Shown here piece by piece: positions 1-5,485 of a stretch of DNA of 6,444 bases (positions are counted from its first letter, which is position 1; each line of letters opens with the position of its first letter). The translations under genes and the position numbers were made by a program. The notes under the pieces were generated by a model. That model searched no databases. It was given only the letters and a program-made list of their open reading frames with translations, and was not told the origin of the DNA. The stretch comes from Candidatus Cloacimonadota bacterium (GTDB lineage Bacteria > Hydrothermota > E44-bin80). The stretch is from assembly GCA_004375785.1 (NCBI GenBank), contig SOKM01000203.1, forward strand, positions 1-6,444, written 5' to 3'.

Positions 1-15
1 CCCTCAATTTTTTTC

Positions 16-44
16 TTGACAGGGTAATAAGTTTGTGTTATAAA
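16..44 (+). promoter_or_regulatory. Sigma70-type promoter for the secreted-protein gene at 83
   Basis: A perfect -35 hexamer TTGACA (16-21) is followed, after a 17-nt spacer, by TATAAA (39-44), one base from consensus. Transcription would start near 51, leaving a leader of about 30 nt that carries AAAGGAGG (71-78) four bases before the ATG at 83. Both spacing and sequence are near ideal, so the downstream gene appears set up for strong expression even though its frame is broken. Confidence 0.8.
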
Positions 45-82
45 AAAAGAAAGATAATTGTAAAACTTCAAAAGGAGGAAGA

Positions 83-1120
83 ATGAACAGAAAAACATTC
101 ATACTAACGCTATATCTAACAGTAGCGTTGGTTACAATGCTCTTTGCTGTGAATGAAAAGGATAACGAAAAATATTTGGGGGGCCCAATGTTACGGAGCC
201 CGGTAGGACTGTTATTCACTCAGGATATAGTGGTTGTCGAATCTGACAGGGATGATTTACTGTTTGACCAGACAGCTACTGGTTATCATATGCTTTACAA
301 CTGTTCGTGGGATAGTGTCAATTCATTCTAGTGCAGGATTGCCGACAACTTTAGTGTTCCATATTCTGCATATATTGATTCTCTCGTCTGGTGGGGAGGT
401 TACTGGTGAGGACCTATGGGGTATCCCGAAGATTTCTGGATTGAAATCTATCCTGATAGTCTTGGTTTTAATCAACCACAGCAGAATCCTATTTATACTC
501 AAAGGGTGAATTATATTGATACATGCATGGGCACGCCGACCTACTATTTTCGATATGAAGCAGTCATTCCTGAATTTTTAGCAACTGCTGGCGAAACCTA
601 CTGGATTCAATTTATGGCAACGCTGGTCTATCCACCAAACTTTGGTAATAACGGTTCCTGGCCTTCCAATACCCCTGGCTGGGGTGACGGACAAGAATCC
701 TTTCTTAAAAGCGATTACTTCGGTTATCCACAATGGACCCCTGCAACAACAGTCTTTGGCGTTCCAGTAGAAACTTCATTCCAGATTTATGGAACCTCAG
801 TCAGTGTTGCAGAGGAGCCTGAAAAAACAACAGGTATTGTTTTCGGACTTTTACAAAATGTTCCTAATCCTATGAGAGGTATTGGGACGTCAATATCATA
901 TACGACAACAAGAAGAGGTTTTGTTAATCTAAAGGTATACAACAGTGCCGGAAAGCTAGTAAGGACTCTTATAGACAACCTGAATGAGGATTCTGGACAT
1001 AAGACTGTTTATTGGAACGGAAAGGATAACAATAATCATCCTGTTGCTAGTGGTGTATATTTCTACAAATTGACCACAGAGAATAGGACTGCAACGAAGA
1101 AGATGGTTGTTGTGAGGTAA
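83..1120 (+). pseudogene. Secreted protein with C-terminal sorting domain, interrupted by two in-frame stops
   Basis: One frame runs 345 codons from the ATG at 83 (AAAGGAGG at 71-78) to the TAA at 1118-1120. It is interrupted by TAG at 329-331 (codon 83) and TGA at 407-409 (codon 109), with no frameshift. Reading through both stops gives a coherent protein. Residues 1-22 form a signal peptide (basic MNRK, then a hydrophobic run to LFA). The 25 residues between the stops (RIADNFSVPYSAYIDSLVWW region) join smoothly to PEDFWIEIYPD after the second stop. Residues from about 255 to the end form a type IX sorting / FlgD-Ig-like domain (LLQNVPNPMRG, LKVYNSAGKLVRTL, SGVYFYKL, KKMVVVR). Both stops are single-base changes from sense codons, so a decaying gene is most likely. 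The distal part could still be made by re-initiation at ATG 416, which has GGTGAGG at 405-411, but it would lack the signal peptide. Function of the central domain is unknown; export to the cell surface is inferred. Confidence 0.75.
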
Positions 1121-1132
1121 TATCCAAAATTC

Positions 1133-1163
1133 TTGCCAACAGGCACATACTATGATATATAAA
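1133..1163 (+). promoter_or_regulatory. Possible promoter for the LysM/dodecin pair
   Basis: TTGCCA (1133-1138), five of six matches to the -35 consensus, is followed by TATATA at 1156-1161 (17-nt spacer) or TATAAA at 1158-1163 (19-nt spacer). It lies in the 77-nt gap after the preceding gene, which has no obvious terminator, so read-through from the promoter at 16-44 is an alternative. Confidence 0.4.
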
Positions 1164-1185
1164 TTCAACGTTTAACAAAAAAAAG

Positions 1186-1193
1186 AAAGGAGG
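1186..1193 (+). promoter_or_regulatory. Ribosome binding site deciding the start of the LysM gene
   Basis: AAAGGAGG ends one base before the ATG at 1195 but four bases before the second ATG at 1198. The second spacing matches the other genes here (83 and 1720 also have four), and starting at 1198 gives MGLF, the same beginning as E. coli Kbp/YgaU as I recall it. The start at 1198 is therefore preferred. Confidence 0.65.
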
Positions 1194-1197
1194 AATG

Positions 1198-1638
1198 ATG
1201 GGACTCTTTAGTTTCATAAGTAATGTGGGTAAGAGTATCTTTGGTCAGGGTGAGGATGAGGCAAAAGCAATCGAGACCTTGCTCAAGAAGGACCTCGGGG
1301 ATAAGATTAATGATTTGAAAGCAGAGTTTGCAGGTGGCCTTGTAACCCTTTATGGCAAGTGTGACTCATTTGCTACCAAAGAAAAGGCTGTGCTCTTAGC
1401 AGGAAATCTTAAAGATGTTGAAAGGGTCAACGATGAGAACCTTGAATCCCCGGCATCAGAGGAAGTAACCGAGTTCTACACTGTAAAATCGGGTGACTCG
1501 CTCTGGAAAATCGCACAGGAGTTCTATGGTAATGGGAACAAATATCAAGAAATTTTTGAAGCGAACAAGGAAGTCATTAAAAATCCAGACCTTATATATC
1601 CTGGACAGACATTACGAATTCCGAAGAAAAAAGAATAA
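1198..1638 (+). CDS. lysM: BON-LysM protein of the Kbp/YgaU family
   Basis: This 146-residue protein matches the layout of E. coli Kbp (YgaU, 149 residues as I recall). It has an N-terminal MGLFSFISNVGKSIFG segment, a BON domain at about residues 20-82 (GGLVTLYGKCDS), and a C-terminal LysM domain at about 93-142 (FYTVKSGDSLWKIAQEFYG, IYPGQTLRIP). In E. coli the family member is a cytoplasmic potassium-binding protein; elsewhere LysM binds peptidoglycan or chitin-like glycans. No signal peptide is visible, which fits the cytoplasmic Kbp role better than a wall role. An in-frame ATG at 1195 would add one Met. The dodecin gene follows 81 nt downstream on the same strand, with no terminator between them, so the two probably share a transcript ending at the hairpin at 1980-2017. 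Family assignment is firm; potassium binding is by homology. Confidence 0.9.
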   Translation: MGLFSFISNVGKSIFGQGEDEAKAIETLLKKDLGDKINDLKAEFAGGLVTLYGKCDSFATKEKAVLLAGNLKDVERVNDENLESPASEEVTEFYTVKSGDSLWKIAQEFYGNGNKYQEIFEANKEVIKNPDLIYPGQTLRIPKKKE

Positions 1639-1650
1639 CTGATATTTTTG

Positions 1651-1686
1651 TTCAATTAGTTTAATTTGTTTGATTGGTTATATTGG
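1651..1686 (+). repeat. Degenerate 9-bp tandem repeat between the LysM and dodecin genes
   Basis: Four consecutive 9-mers (TTCAATTAG, TTTAATTTG, TTTGATTGG, TTATATTGG) fit a consensus close to TTTAATTGG, and a fifth weaker unit may follow at 1687-1695. The last two units share the directly repeated word ATTGGTTA (1673-1680 and 1682-1689). The array fills nearly half of the 81-nt spacer upstream of the dodecin ribosome binding site. Its role is unknown; it could be slippage-generated or a protein-binding array. Confidence 0.5.
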
Positions 1687-1719
1687 TTAAAGGAATAATA
1701 AAATTTTCTGGAGGGAATA

Positions 1720-1938
1720 ATGGATGAATTGATTAGCCAGGGCGCTGTGAAAATCATTGAAGTCGTTGGTGTGTCGGATAAGAGTTTCGATGACGCTGTA
1801 ACGCAAGCAGTGGCAAAAGCATCAAAAACCGTTGAAGGCATCACAGGTCTTGAGGTGCTTAAATATACTGCCAAAGTGAAAGATGGCAGTATCATCCAAT
1901 ACCGAGCCAACGTCAAATTAGCATTCCCTGTCAAATAG
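1720..1938 (+). CDS. Dodecin-like small protein lacking the flavin-stacking Trp
   Basis: This is a complete 72-residue dodecin-family protein (typical length about 65-75). It has the KIIEVVG first strand (11-17), the helix SFDDAVTQAVAKASKTV (22-38), a second strand (LEVLKYTAKV, 44-53) and a final strand (YRANVKLAFPV, 61-71). Dodecins assemble as hollow dodecamers; classical members sequester flavins between paired Trp residues. Here the Trp position (W36 in the Halobacterium protein, in a 'WAEV' context) is Gly43, and the conserved flavin-contacting Gln of the 'YQ' motif is Arg62. Known members without these residues include a mycobacterial calcium-binding dodecin, so flavin binding should not be assumed. 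GGAGGG at 1710-1715 lies four bases before the ATG. It is probably co-transcribed with the LysM gene and followed by a strong terminator. Family is firm; ligand unknown. Confidence 0.9.
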   Translation: MDELISQGAVKIIEVVGVSDKSFDDAVTQAVAKASKTVEGITGLEVLKYTAKVKDGSIIQYRANVKLAFPVK

Positions 1939-1979
1939 TCTTTTTTCTAATCGAACGACCTGAAAGCAAATCTCAGAAT

Positions 1980-2017
1980 CCCGTTAGATAATAAACATCT
2001 AACGGGGTTGTATTTTT
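1980..2017 (+). terminator. Intrinsic terminator after the dodecin gene
   Basis: A perfect 10-bp stem (CCCGTTAGAT at 1980-1989 with ATCTAACGGG at 1997-2006) encloses a 7-nt loop and is followed by GTTGTATTTTT. It lies 41 nt after the dodecin stop. The opposite strand has no T-run after the stem, so it acts mainly on the + strand, although the convergent gene at 2151 also ends nearby. Confidence 0.85.
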
Positions 2018-2039
2018 ACCGTGAATTTTTAATCCCTTT

Positions 2040-2076
2040 TTGAAACTTTTATGCTTATATTTCGTATATTTGCATA
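2040..2076 (+). promoter_or_regulatory. Putative promoter overlapped by an imperfect palindrome
   Basis: TTGAAA (2040-2045) and TATATT (2065-2070, 19-nt spacer) could form a weak sigma70 promoter. A dyad spans 2050-2076: TATGC (2050-2054) pairs with GCATA (2072-2076), and ATAT (2057-2060) pairs with ATAT (2066-2069), giving nine symmetric pairs around a centre at 2063. The dyad overlaps the -10 element, as a repressor operator would. It lies just upstream of a strong ribosome binding site (AAGGAGG, 2083-2089). Confidence 0.4.
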
Positions 2077-2093
2077 AAGGATAAGGAGGTTGT

Positions 2094-2171
2094 ATGCATT
2101 TTTTGTTAAGGAAAATAATCCACCGTTCCCAACAACAACATCATTCAAAACTAAACAGCCTCGATAGTTGA
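2094..2171 (+). CDS. Possible 25-residue small protein or truncated gene start
   Basis: An ATG at 2094 sits four bases after a perfect AAGGAGG (2083-2089) and opens a 25-codon frame ending in TGA at 2169-2171. The predicted peptide starts MHFLLRKIIHR, then is rich in Gln and His (SQQQHH); it is basic with no recognisable domain. The last 21 nt overlap the 3' end of the convergent gene on the other strand. It may be a real microprotein, a leader peptide, or the remnant 5' end of a gene cut off by rearrangement. The start signals are better than chance would suggest, but no homology supports it. Confidence 0.3.
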   Translation: MHFLLRKIIHRSQQQHHSKLNSLDS

Positions 2172-3116
2172 TGGTGGTTTTTTTGTTATGTTGTAGGTAA
2201 CGCTAACCACACCAGGTACCTCTGTTGTTATTCTTTCTGCCAGTTTCTCTAATGTTTCATACGGAACTCTCGTTGGCGAACCTGTTATTGCATCTTTGCT
2301 TTCCCAGCACCGCACCTCAATCTGCAAAACGAAATCACTTTTTACTTCTATCATCCCGCTAACCGTGTCATTATGTAAAATCGCTAAATATTGAAATGCA
2401 CCGCTACTAGATAACTCTTCTTCGACAATCCTTGTAGCTTTTCTTACTGTCTTAACTCTTTCTGGTGTGACTTCTCCTAAAACCCGTGCTGCAAGAGCAG
2501 GCCCTGGAAAGGGTAGACGTGTGTATATTTCCTCAGGTAGTCCCAGGACCTTCCCTACTTTTCTTATTCCTGTCTTTCTTAGCTGCAGAACAGGTTCAAT
2601 GACCTTATATCCAAATTGCTCTTCAGTATCAATTCCAATCTGCTCTAAGATATTGTGCTGTCTTTTAATTCCTGCAACAGTTTCTTCCACATCGGTGTAA
2701 TTTGTGCCCTGCAGGAGAAATTTTGCTCCGCTCTCTTTTACCAACCTGCTAAAAACATCCTTGTAAAACGTCTGTGTAATAGCTTCTCGTTTTTCTTCTG
2801 GATCGGTTAAACCTTTTAAGGCGCTAAAGAATTGCTCCTTAGTATCGACAATTTCCACAGGAACTCCCATTCCTTCAAACAAAGAAACGATATGCTGCGG
2901 TTCATCCTCTCTCATCAATCCGTTCTCGACAAAGTAAGTCTTAAGTCTATCTCCCAAAGCCCTATGACCAAGCATTGTTACAACCGAGGAATCAACACCT
3001 CCAGAAAGTGCATTGATTGCGCATCCGTCGCCAACTATTGACAAAATCTCTTTGACCTCTTCTTCTATAAATGATTCAGGGTTTAAGTCTTTCAACGTAA
3101 TTTCATTAATTTGCAT
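2151..3116 (-). CDS. guaA: Stand-alone GMP-synthetase-type ATP pyrophosphatase subunit (GuaA C-terminal half)
   Basis: This 321-residue protein matches the ATP-PPase plus dimerisation half of GMP synthetase, which aminates XMP to GMP using ATP and ammonia. Visible motifs are the PP-loop SGGVDSS (38-44), FVENGLMREDE (62-72), QGTNYTDVEET (136-146), the lid-like KRQHN (151-155), LPFPGPALAARVLGEV (201-216), and a C-terminal KPPSTIEAV (313-321). The N-terminal glutamine amidotransferase domain (about 200 residues) is absent. An in-frame stop lies 22-24 nt upstream (3138-3140), so it cannot be an annotation error. Archaeal GMP synthetases are split this way, with the amidotransferase encoded separately; no such gene is in view. 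Several substrate-region residues differ from standard GuaA (SHHN to RQHN, HPFPGPGL to LPFPGPAL, TIEWE to TIEAV), so another substrate is possible. AGGAGGT (3121-3127) precedes the ATG by four bases. It lies 43 nt after the nucleotidase gene, in the same operon. The symbol is by family only. Confidence 0.85.
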   Translation of the reverse strand: MQINEITLKDLNPESFIEEEVKEILSIVGDGCAINALSGGVDSSVVTMLGHRALGDRLKTYFVENGLMREDEPQHIVSLFEGMGVPVEIVDTKEQFFSALKGLTDPEEKREAITQTFYKDVFSRLVKESGAKFLLQGTNYTDVEETVAGIKRQHNILEQIGIDTEEQFGYKVIEPVLQLRKTGIRKVGKVLGLPEEIYTRLPFPGPALAARVLGEVTPERVKTVRKATRIVEEELSSSGAFQYLAILHNDTVSGMIEVKSDFVLQIEVRCWESKDAITGSPTRVPYETLEKLAERITTEVPGVVSVTYNITKKPPSTIEAV

Positions 3117-3159
3117 TCCTACCTCCTGGTTTTTAGGTTAATACCGTTCGTGCATAAGA

Positions 3160-4626
3160 TTAGCTTTTATAGACCAGACGTCCTTCGACCTTACGCCCAA
3201 TGTTCTGGTGGTTTCTCAAGTACTCTTCGAGAACACCCTGTGCAGAGGTTGAGACTACTTTAGACTCGCCTGCTTGTCGCAACTCTTCCGGGGTGATATT
3301 TAAGTATGCAGTACTGTTATTGGCATGATATCCCTGTAAGCAGATTTTGTACAACTGCTGATCTGTTATCCCCTCACCTTTCAATGTTAAGGACTGGAGT
3401 GTTTTGTTTGAATCGTTATAGATAGCTTGAATACCTGAACTCACCTGATAGCATTCACCCTCACCATCACGGTTGTCAAGTCTCATAGCATGTCCAAAGA
3501 TTTTCTTGAGCTGGCTACCAGTAATAGTAAATCGTGACAAACTATCATCATATGGGAAACACGCCTTGAGGTCTCCCAGAGTTACACTTGGTCCAAGCTC
3601 TTTTACTCTAATAGAGCCAGCACCGACAAACATAATGTCGCACTCAGCAGTTTCAGCAAAAATATCGGCGATTAAATTTCCTAAAGATGTTTCAATTTCT
3701 CTTTGAGGGTGGGTCAGTTTTTCAGACAATTTGCAAATTAAAGAGTTGTATTTACGGTCAACTTCCTTCTTGAACGAACTAATATAGTCTTTCAATGCTT
3801 TATCCGGTTTGGCTATTTTATCACTTATTGGAATAAGTTTCCATTTGTAATCAACGATACTGTTTGTGTCATCATCAACCACAATGTCGAACCGCCCAAT
3901 CTGGTTTGACCCTACCCCTGCCTGGGCAATCAAAACATTGTTAACCTTTTTCGGCTCACTCAGTATAGTATGAGAGTGCCCACCGATAATCATATCAACA
4001 CCCCATTCAGGTTTAAGCATCTTAGCAAGCTGGATATCTGATTCGAATCCGATGTGGGTTAACAAAATTGTCAAATCGATATCATCATTTTTATAGGCAT
4101 CAGTTATTTTCCCAACCTCTGCACTGGCATCTTCAAGAGAGACTAAGGTACCTATCAACTTATCCTGAGAAATTGAATCAATTACCTTTTCTGTAATAAT
4201 TCCTGTAAAGAGAATATCAAACCCGGCTTTTTTGATAACGACAAATGGTTGCATAAGTCTTTTGAAGTACTTTTTAATATATAGATTAGCGTTCACAATC
4301 GGGAAATTTGCCATCTTTTCCAAAAATAACAAATGAGGTAATCCATAATCGAACTCATGGTTTCCTAGAGCTACTACATCAGGAGCAAGGTAATTCATAA
4401 TTTCTATGGTTGAAATACCTTTGTATTCAGAATCTATGAGAGAACCCTGAACCATATCACCCGATATGACATATAGGACATTTTCCTCCTCACTGCGCAC
4501 TTTGTTAATATACCCCGACAGAAGGGCAAGTCCTCCGATGAGTTCTCCTTTTTCACCCTGGACCTCAGCAAGGAAATCGCCATGCATGTCATTCGAGTGC
4601 AAGATTGTAAAATTTTTAGTTTTCAC
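3160..4626 (-). CDS. Cytoplasmic 5'-nucleotidase/UshA-family metallophosphatase
   Basis: This 488-residue protein has both domains of the UshA/5'-nucleotidase family, which hydrolyses nucleotides or related phosphate esters at a two-metal centre. All metal-site motifs are present: HSNDMHG (D13, H15), SGDMVQG (D57), GNHEFD (N89, H90), LTHIG (H191) and GGHSHT (H217, H219). The C-terminal domain begins at about 300, with TSLGNLIADIF (313-323), GAGSIR (335-340, with the substrate Arg) and CFPYDDSL (356-363). The usual base-stacking GGDGY/F motif near the C terminus is not seen; the matching stretch reads GYHANNSTAYLN (432-443). Most relatives are exported, but here the catalytic domain starts immediately and an in-frame TAG (4630-4632) rules out a longer N terminus, so the enzyme is cytoplasmic. 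The start is GTG at 4626, with AAAGGAG seven bases upstream. It is the first gene of an operon with the GuaA-like gene. Substrate unknown. Confidence 0.88.
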   Translation of the reverse strand: MKTKNFTILHSNDMHGDFLAEVQGEKGELIGGLALLSGYINKVRSEEENVLYVISGDMVQGSLIDSEYKGISTIEIMNYLAPDVVALGNHEFDYGLPHLLFLEKMANFPIVNANLYIKKYFKRLMQPFVVIKKAGFDILFTGIITEKVIDSISQDKLIGTLVSLEDASAEVGKITDAYKNDDIDLTILLTHIGFESDIQLAKMLKPEWGVDMIIGGHSHTILSEPKKVNNVLIAQAGVGSNQIGRFDIVVDDDTNSIVDYKWKLIPISDKIAKPDKALKDYISSFKKEVDRKYNSLICKLSEKLTHPQREIETSLGNLIADIFAETAECDIMFVGAGSIRVKELGPSVTLGDLKACFPYDDSLSRFTITGSQLKKIFGHAMRLDNRDGEGECYQVSSGIQAIYNDSNKTLQSLTLKGEGITDQQLYKICLQGYHANNSTAYLNITPEELRQAGESKVVSTSAQGVLEEYLRNHQNIGRKVEGRLVYKS

Positions 4627-4633
4627 TCTCTAT

Positions 4634-4640
4634 CTCCTTT
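4634..4640 (-). promoter_or_regulatory. Ribosome binding site fixing a GTG start for the nucleotidase
   Basis: On the - strand AAAGGAG lies seven bases before GTG (4624-4626). The next Met, residue 14, is inside the catalytic HSNDMHG motif, and an in-frame TAG lies one codon further upstream of the GTG, so GTG is the only workable start. Confidence 0.8.
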
Positions 4641-4649
4641 TATTATTTT

Positions 4650-4678
4650 ATTGTATCATACTGATACAAAACATTCAA
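4650..4678 (-). promoter_or_regulatory. Promoter of the nucleotidase-GuaA-like operon
   Basis: On the - strand, TTGAAT (4673-4678) and TACAAT (4650-4655) are separated by exactly 17 nt, a good sigma70 match (four and five of six bases). The start point would be near 4643, giving a short leader with the ribosome binding site at 4634-4640. The palindrome at 4651-4669 fills the -10 element and most of the spacer. Confidence 0.65.
4651..4669. promoter_or_regulatory. Perfect palindromic operator overlapping the operon promoter
   Basis: TTGTATCA (4651-4658) and TGATACAA (4662-4669) are perfect 8-bp inverted arms around the 3-nt centre TAC. This 19-bp dyad is the typical size for a homodimeric helix-turn-helix repressor. 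It covers the -10 region and the 3' half of the spacer, so binding would block RNA polymerase. The arms do not match any operator I can name with confidence. Confidence 0.6.
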
Positions 4679-4775
4679 GGGTTTTTTCAAAACTTCAGCT
4701 CTTTTGACAAAGTTTATCTCGAGTAGCAGGAATGTTCAATTTACTCATTTACTATATAGAAGTGGAATGTAAGAC

Positions 4776-5111
4776 TTAGTCCTTTGGCAAACGTAAGTCA
4801 ATCTGAAGTTTAATTTGTACTTTTGATTGTGCTCCCACAATTCTTAATAAAGATTGTCCTTTCCAGAACATCATAATTGTTGGAACACCTTTGACCTGAT
4901 AATGAGCAGCCACATCGGGTTTTTTATCTATATTTATTTTTACTGCAAGCAGCCGTCCTGAATACTCTTTCGCTATTTCCGCCATTATAGGAGAAACCGC
5001 CTTGCAATGAACGCACCCTTCAGCCCAGAAATCGACAAGCACAGGTTTATCAGATTTTTGAATCAAGTCATTAAAAGACTCAGGAAGTGCATTACTTTCT
5101 TCTTTTGCCAT
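4776..5111 (-). CDS. Thioredoxin-fold protein with atypical CVHC active site
   Basis: This is a 111-residue single-domain thioredoxin (typical 105-110). It has the core strand PVLVDFWAEGCVHCKAVSP (23-41), the buried Asp27, Trp29, cis-Pro77 in GVPT (75-78), and a C-terminal KVQIKLQIDL helix. The canonical WCGPC is replaced by GCVHC (32-36): both redox cysteines (C33, C36) remain, but Trp, Gly and Pro are replaced by Gly, Val and His. A His before the second Cys is found in DsbA-type oxidases (CPHC), so the redox potential may be more oxidising than in ordinary thioredoxin. No signal peptide is visible, so it should be cytoplasmic. AAAGGTGG (5119-5126) precedes the ATG by seven bases. It has its own promoter at 5161-5187. 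No terminator is evident in the 149 nt before the nucleotidase operon, so some read-through is possible. Confidence 0.92.
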   Translation of the reverse strand: MAKEESNALPESFNDLIQKSDKPVLVDFWAEGCVHCKAVSPIMAEIAKEYSGRLLAVKINIDKKPDVAAHYQVKGVPTIMMFWKGQSLLRIVGAQSKVQIKLQIDLRLPKD

Positions 5112-5121
5112 AATAAGACCA

Positions 5122-5151
5122 CCTTTTCATAATAGTTATAATCCTTTTCAT
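5122..5151 (-). repeat. 9-bp direct repeat in the thioredoxin leader
   Basis: CCTTTTCAT occurs at 5122-5130 and again at 5143-5151 (ATGAAAAGG on the transcribed sense). The copies are 21 bp apart, two helical turns. The proximal copy contributes part of the ribosome binding site. Chance duplication is possible. Confidence 0.35.
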
Positions 5152-5160
5152 CTGTGGTAT

Positions 5161-5187
5161 ATTATATTTGGAATCTGGATTTGTCAA
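5161..5187 (-). promoter_or_regulatory. Promoter of the thioredoxin gene
   Basis: On the - strand, perfect hexamers TTGACA (5182-5187) and TATAAT (5161-5166) are 15 nt apart, two shorter than the optimum. Using TAATAT (5159-5164) instead gives a 17-nt spacer with a weaker -10. Either way it is the only promoter-like signal upstream of the gene, with a leader of about 45 nt. Confidence 0.65.
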
Positions 5188-5252
5188 GCAGAAAATAAAC
5201 ATAACACTCCGGGCATGGCTCAGAACGGGGATTGGTTGCTGCACAACGGTGA

Positions 5253-5349
5253 TTAAACGCTACGCTGCAATAAAACACTTCGTTGTAAACTAACGCCTGC
5301 GGCTGTGAAACAAATGCTATCGCTGTAAATTAAACGCTGCGCTGTAATA
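5253..5349. repeat. Five tandem imperfect 19-bp repeats
   Basis: Units begin at 5253, 5272, 5291, 5312 and 5331; four are 19 bp and the third is 21 bp. The consensus is close to TAAACGCTNCGCTGTAAAT. The conserved part is a doubled CGCT word with a T/A-rich joint, and most units carry TGTAA or TGCAA. The array is clearly more GC-rich in its cores than its surroundings. It has stops in the frames examined and no spacer/repeat alternation, so it is neither coding nor CRISPR. A degenerate half unit may precede it at about 5235-5252. Confidence 0.7.
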
Positions 5350-5485
5350 AAGGCAAAAAAAGTGAAGAGCAAATAGAAAACGGATAAAGATATAGATATA
5401 TAAACAACAGAATGCTGAAGAATATAATAAAAAAAAACACGGGTTGCTTCTCCAACGAGTTCAGAACAGTCCGCCTATGCACAAG

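Noticed and set aside
234..509. Overlapping + strand open frame of 91 codons
   Set aside because: It lies in another frame of the secreted gene, has no ribosome binding site, and its translation shows no domain, whereas the main frame is coherent across the same stretch.
83..1120. Genetic-code reassignment or selenocysteine/pyrrolysine use at the in-frame TGA and TAG
   Set aside because: Three other genes here use TAG as their stop, the remaining long genes contain no in-frame TGA, and no insertion-element-like hairpin was recognised after the TGA. Nonsense mutation is simpler.
2467..3041. + strand open frames inside the GuaA-like gene
   Set aside because: They are antisense shadows of a well-conserved enzyme and lack start signals and recognisable domains.
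5253..5349. CRISPR array
   Set aside because: The units are directly adjacent, diverged from each other and only 19-21 bp long, with no unique spacers and no cas genes.
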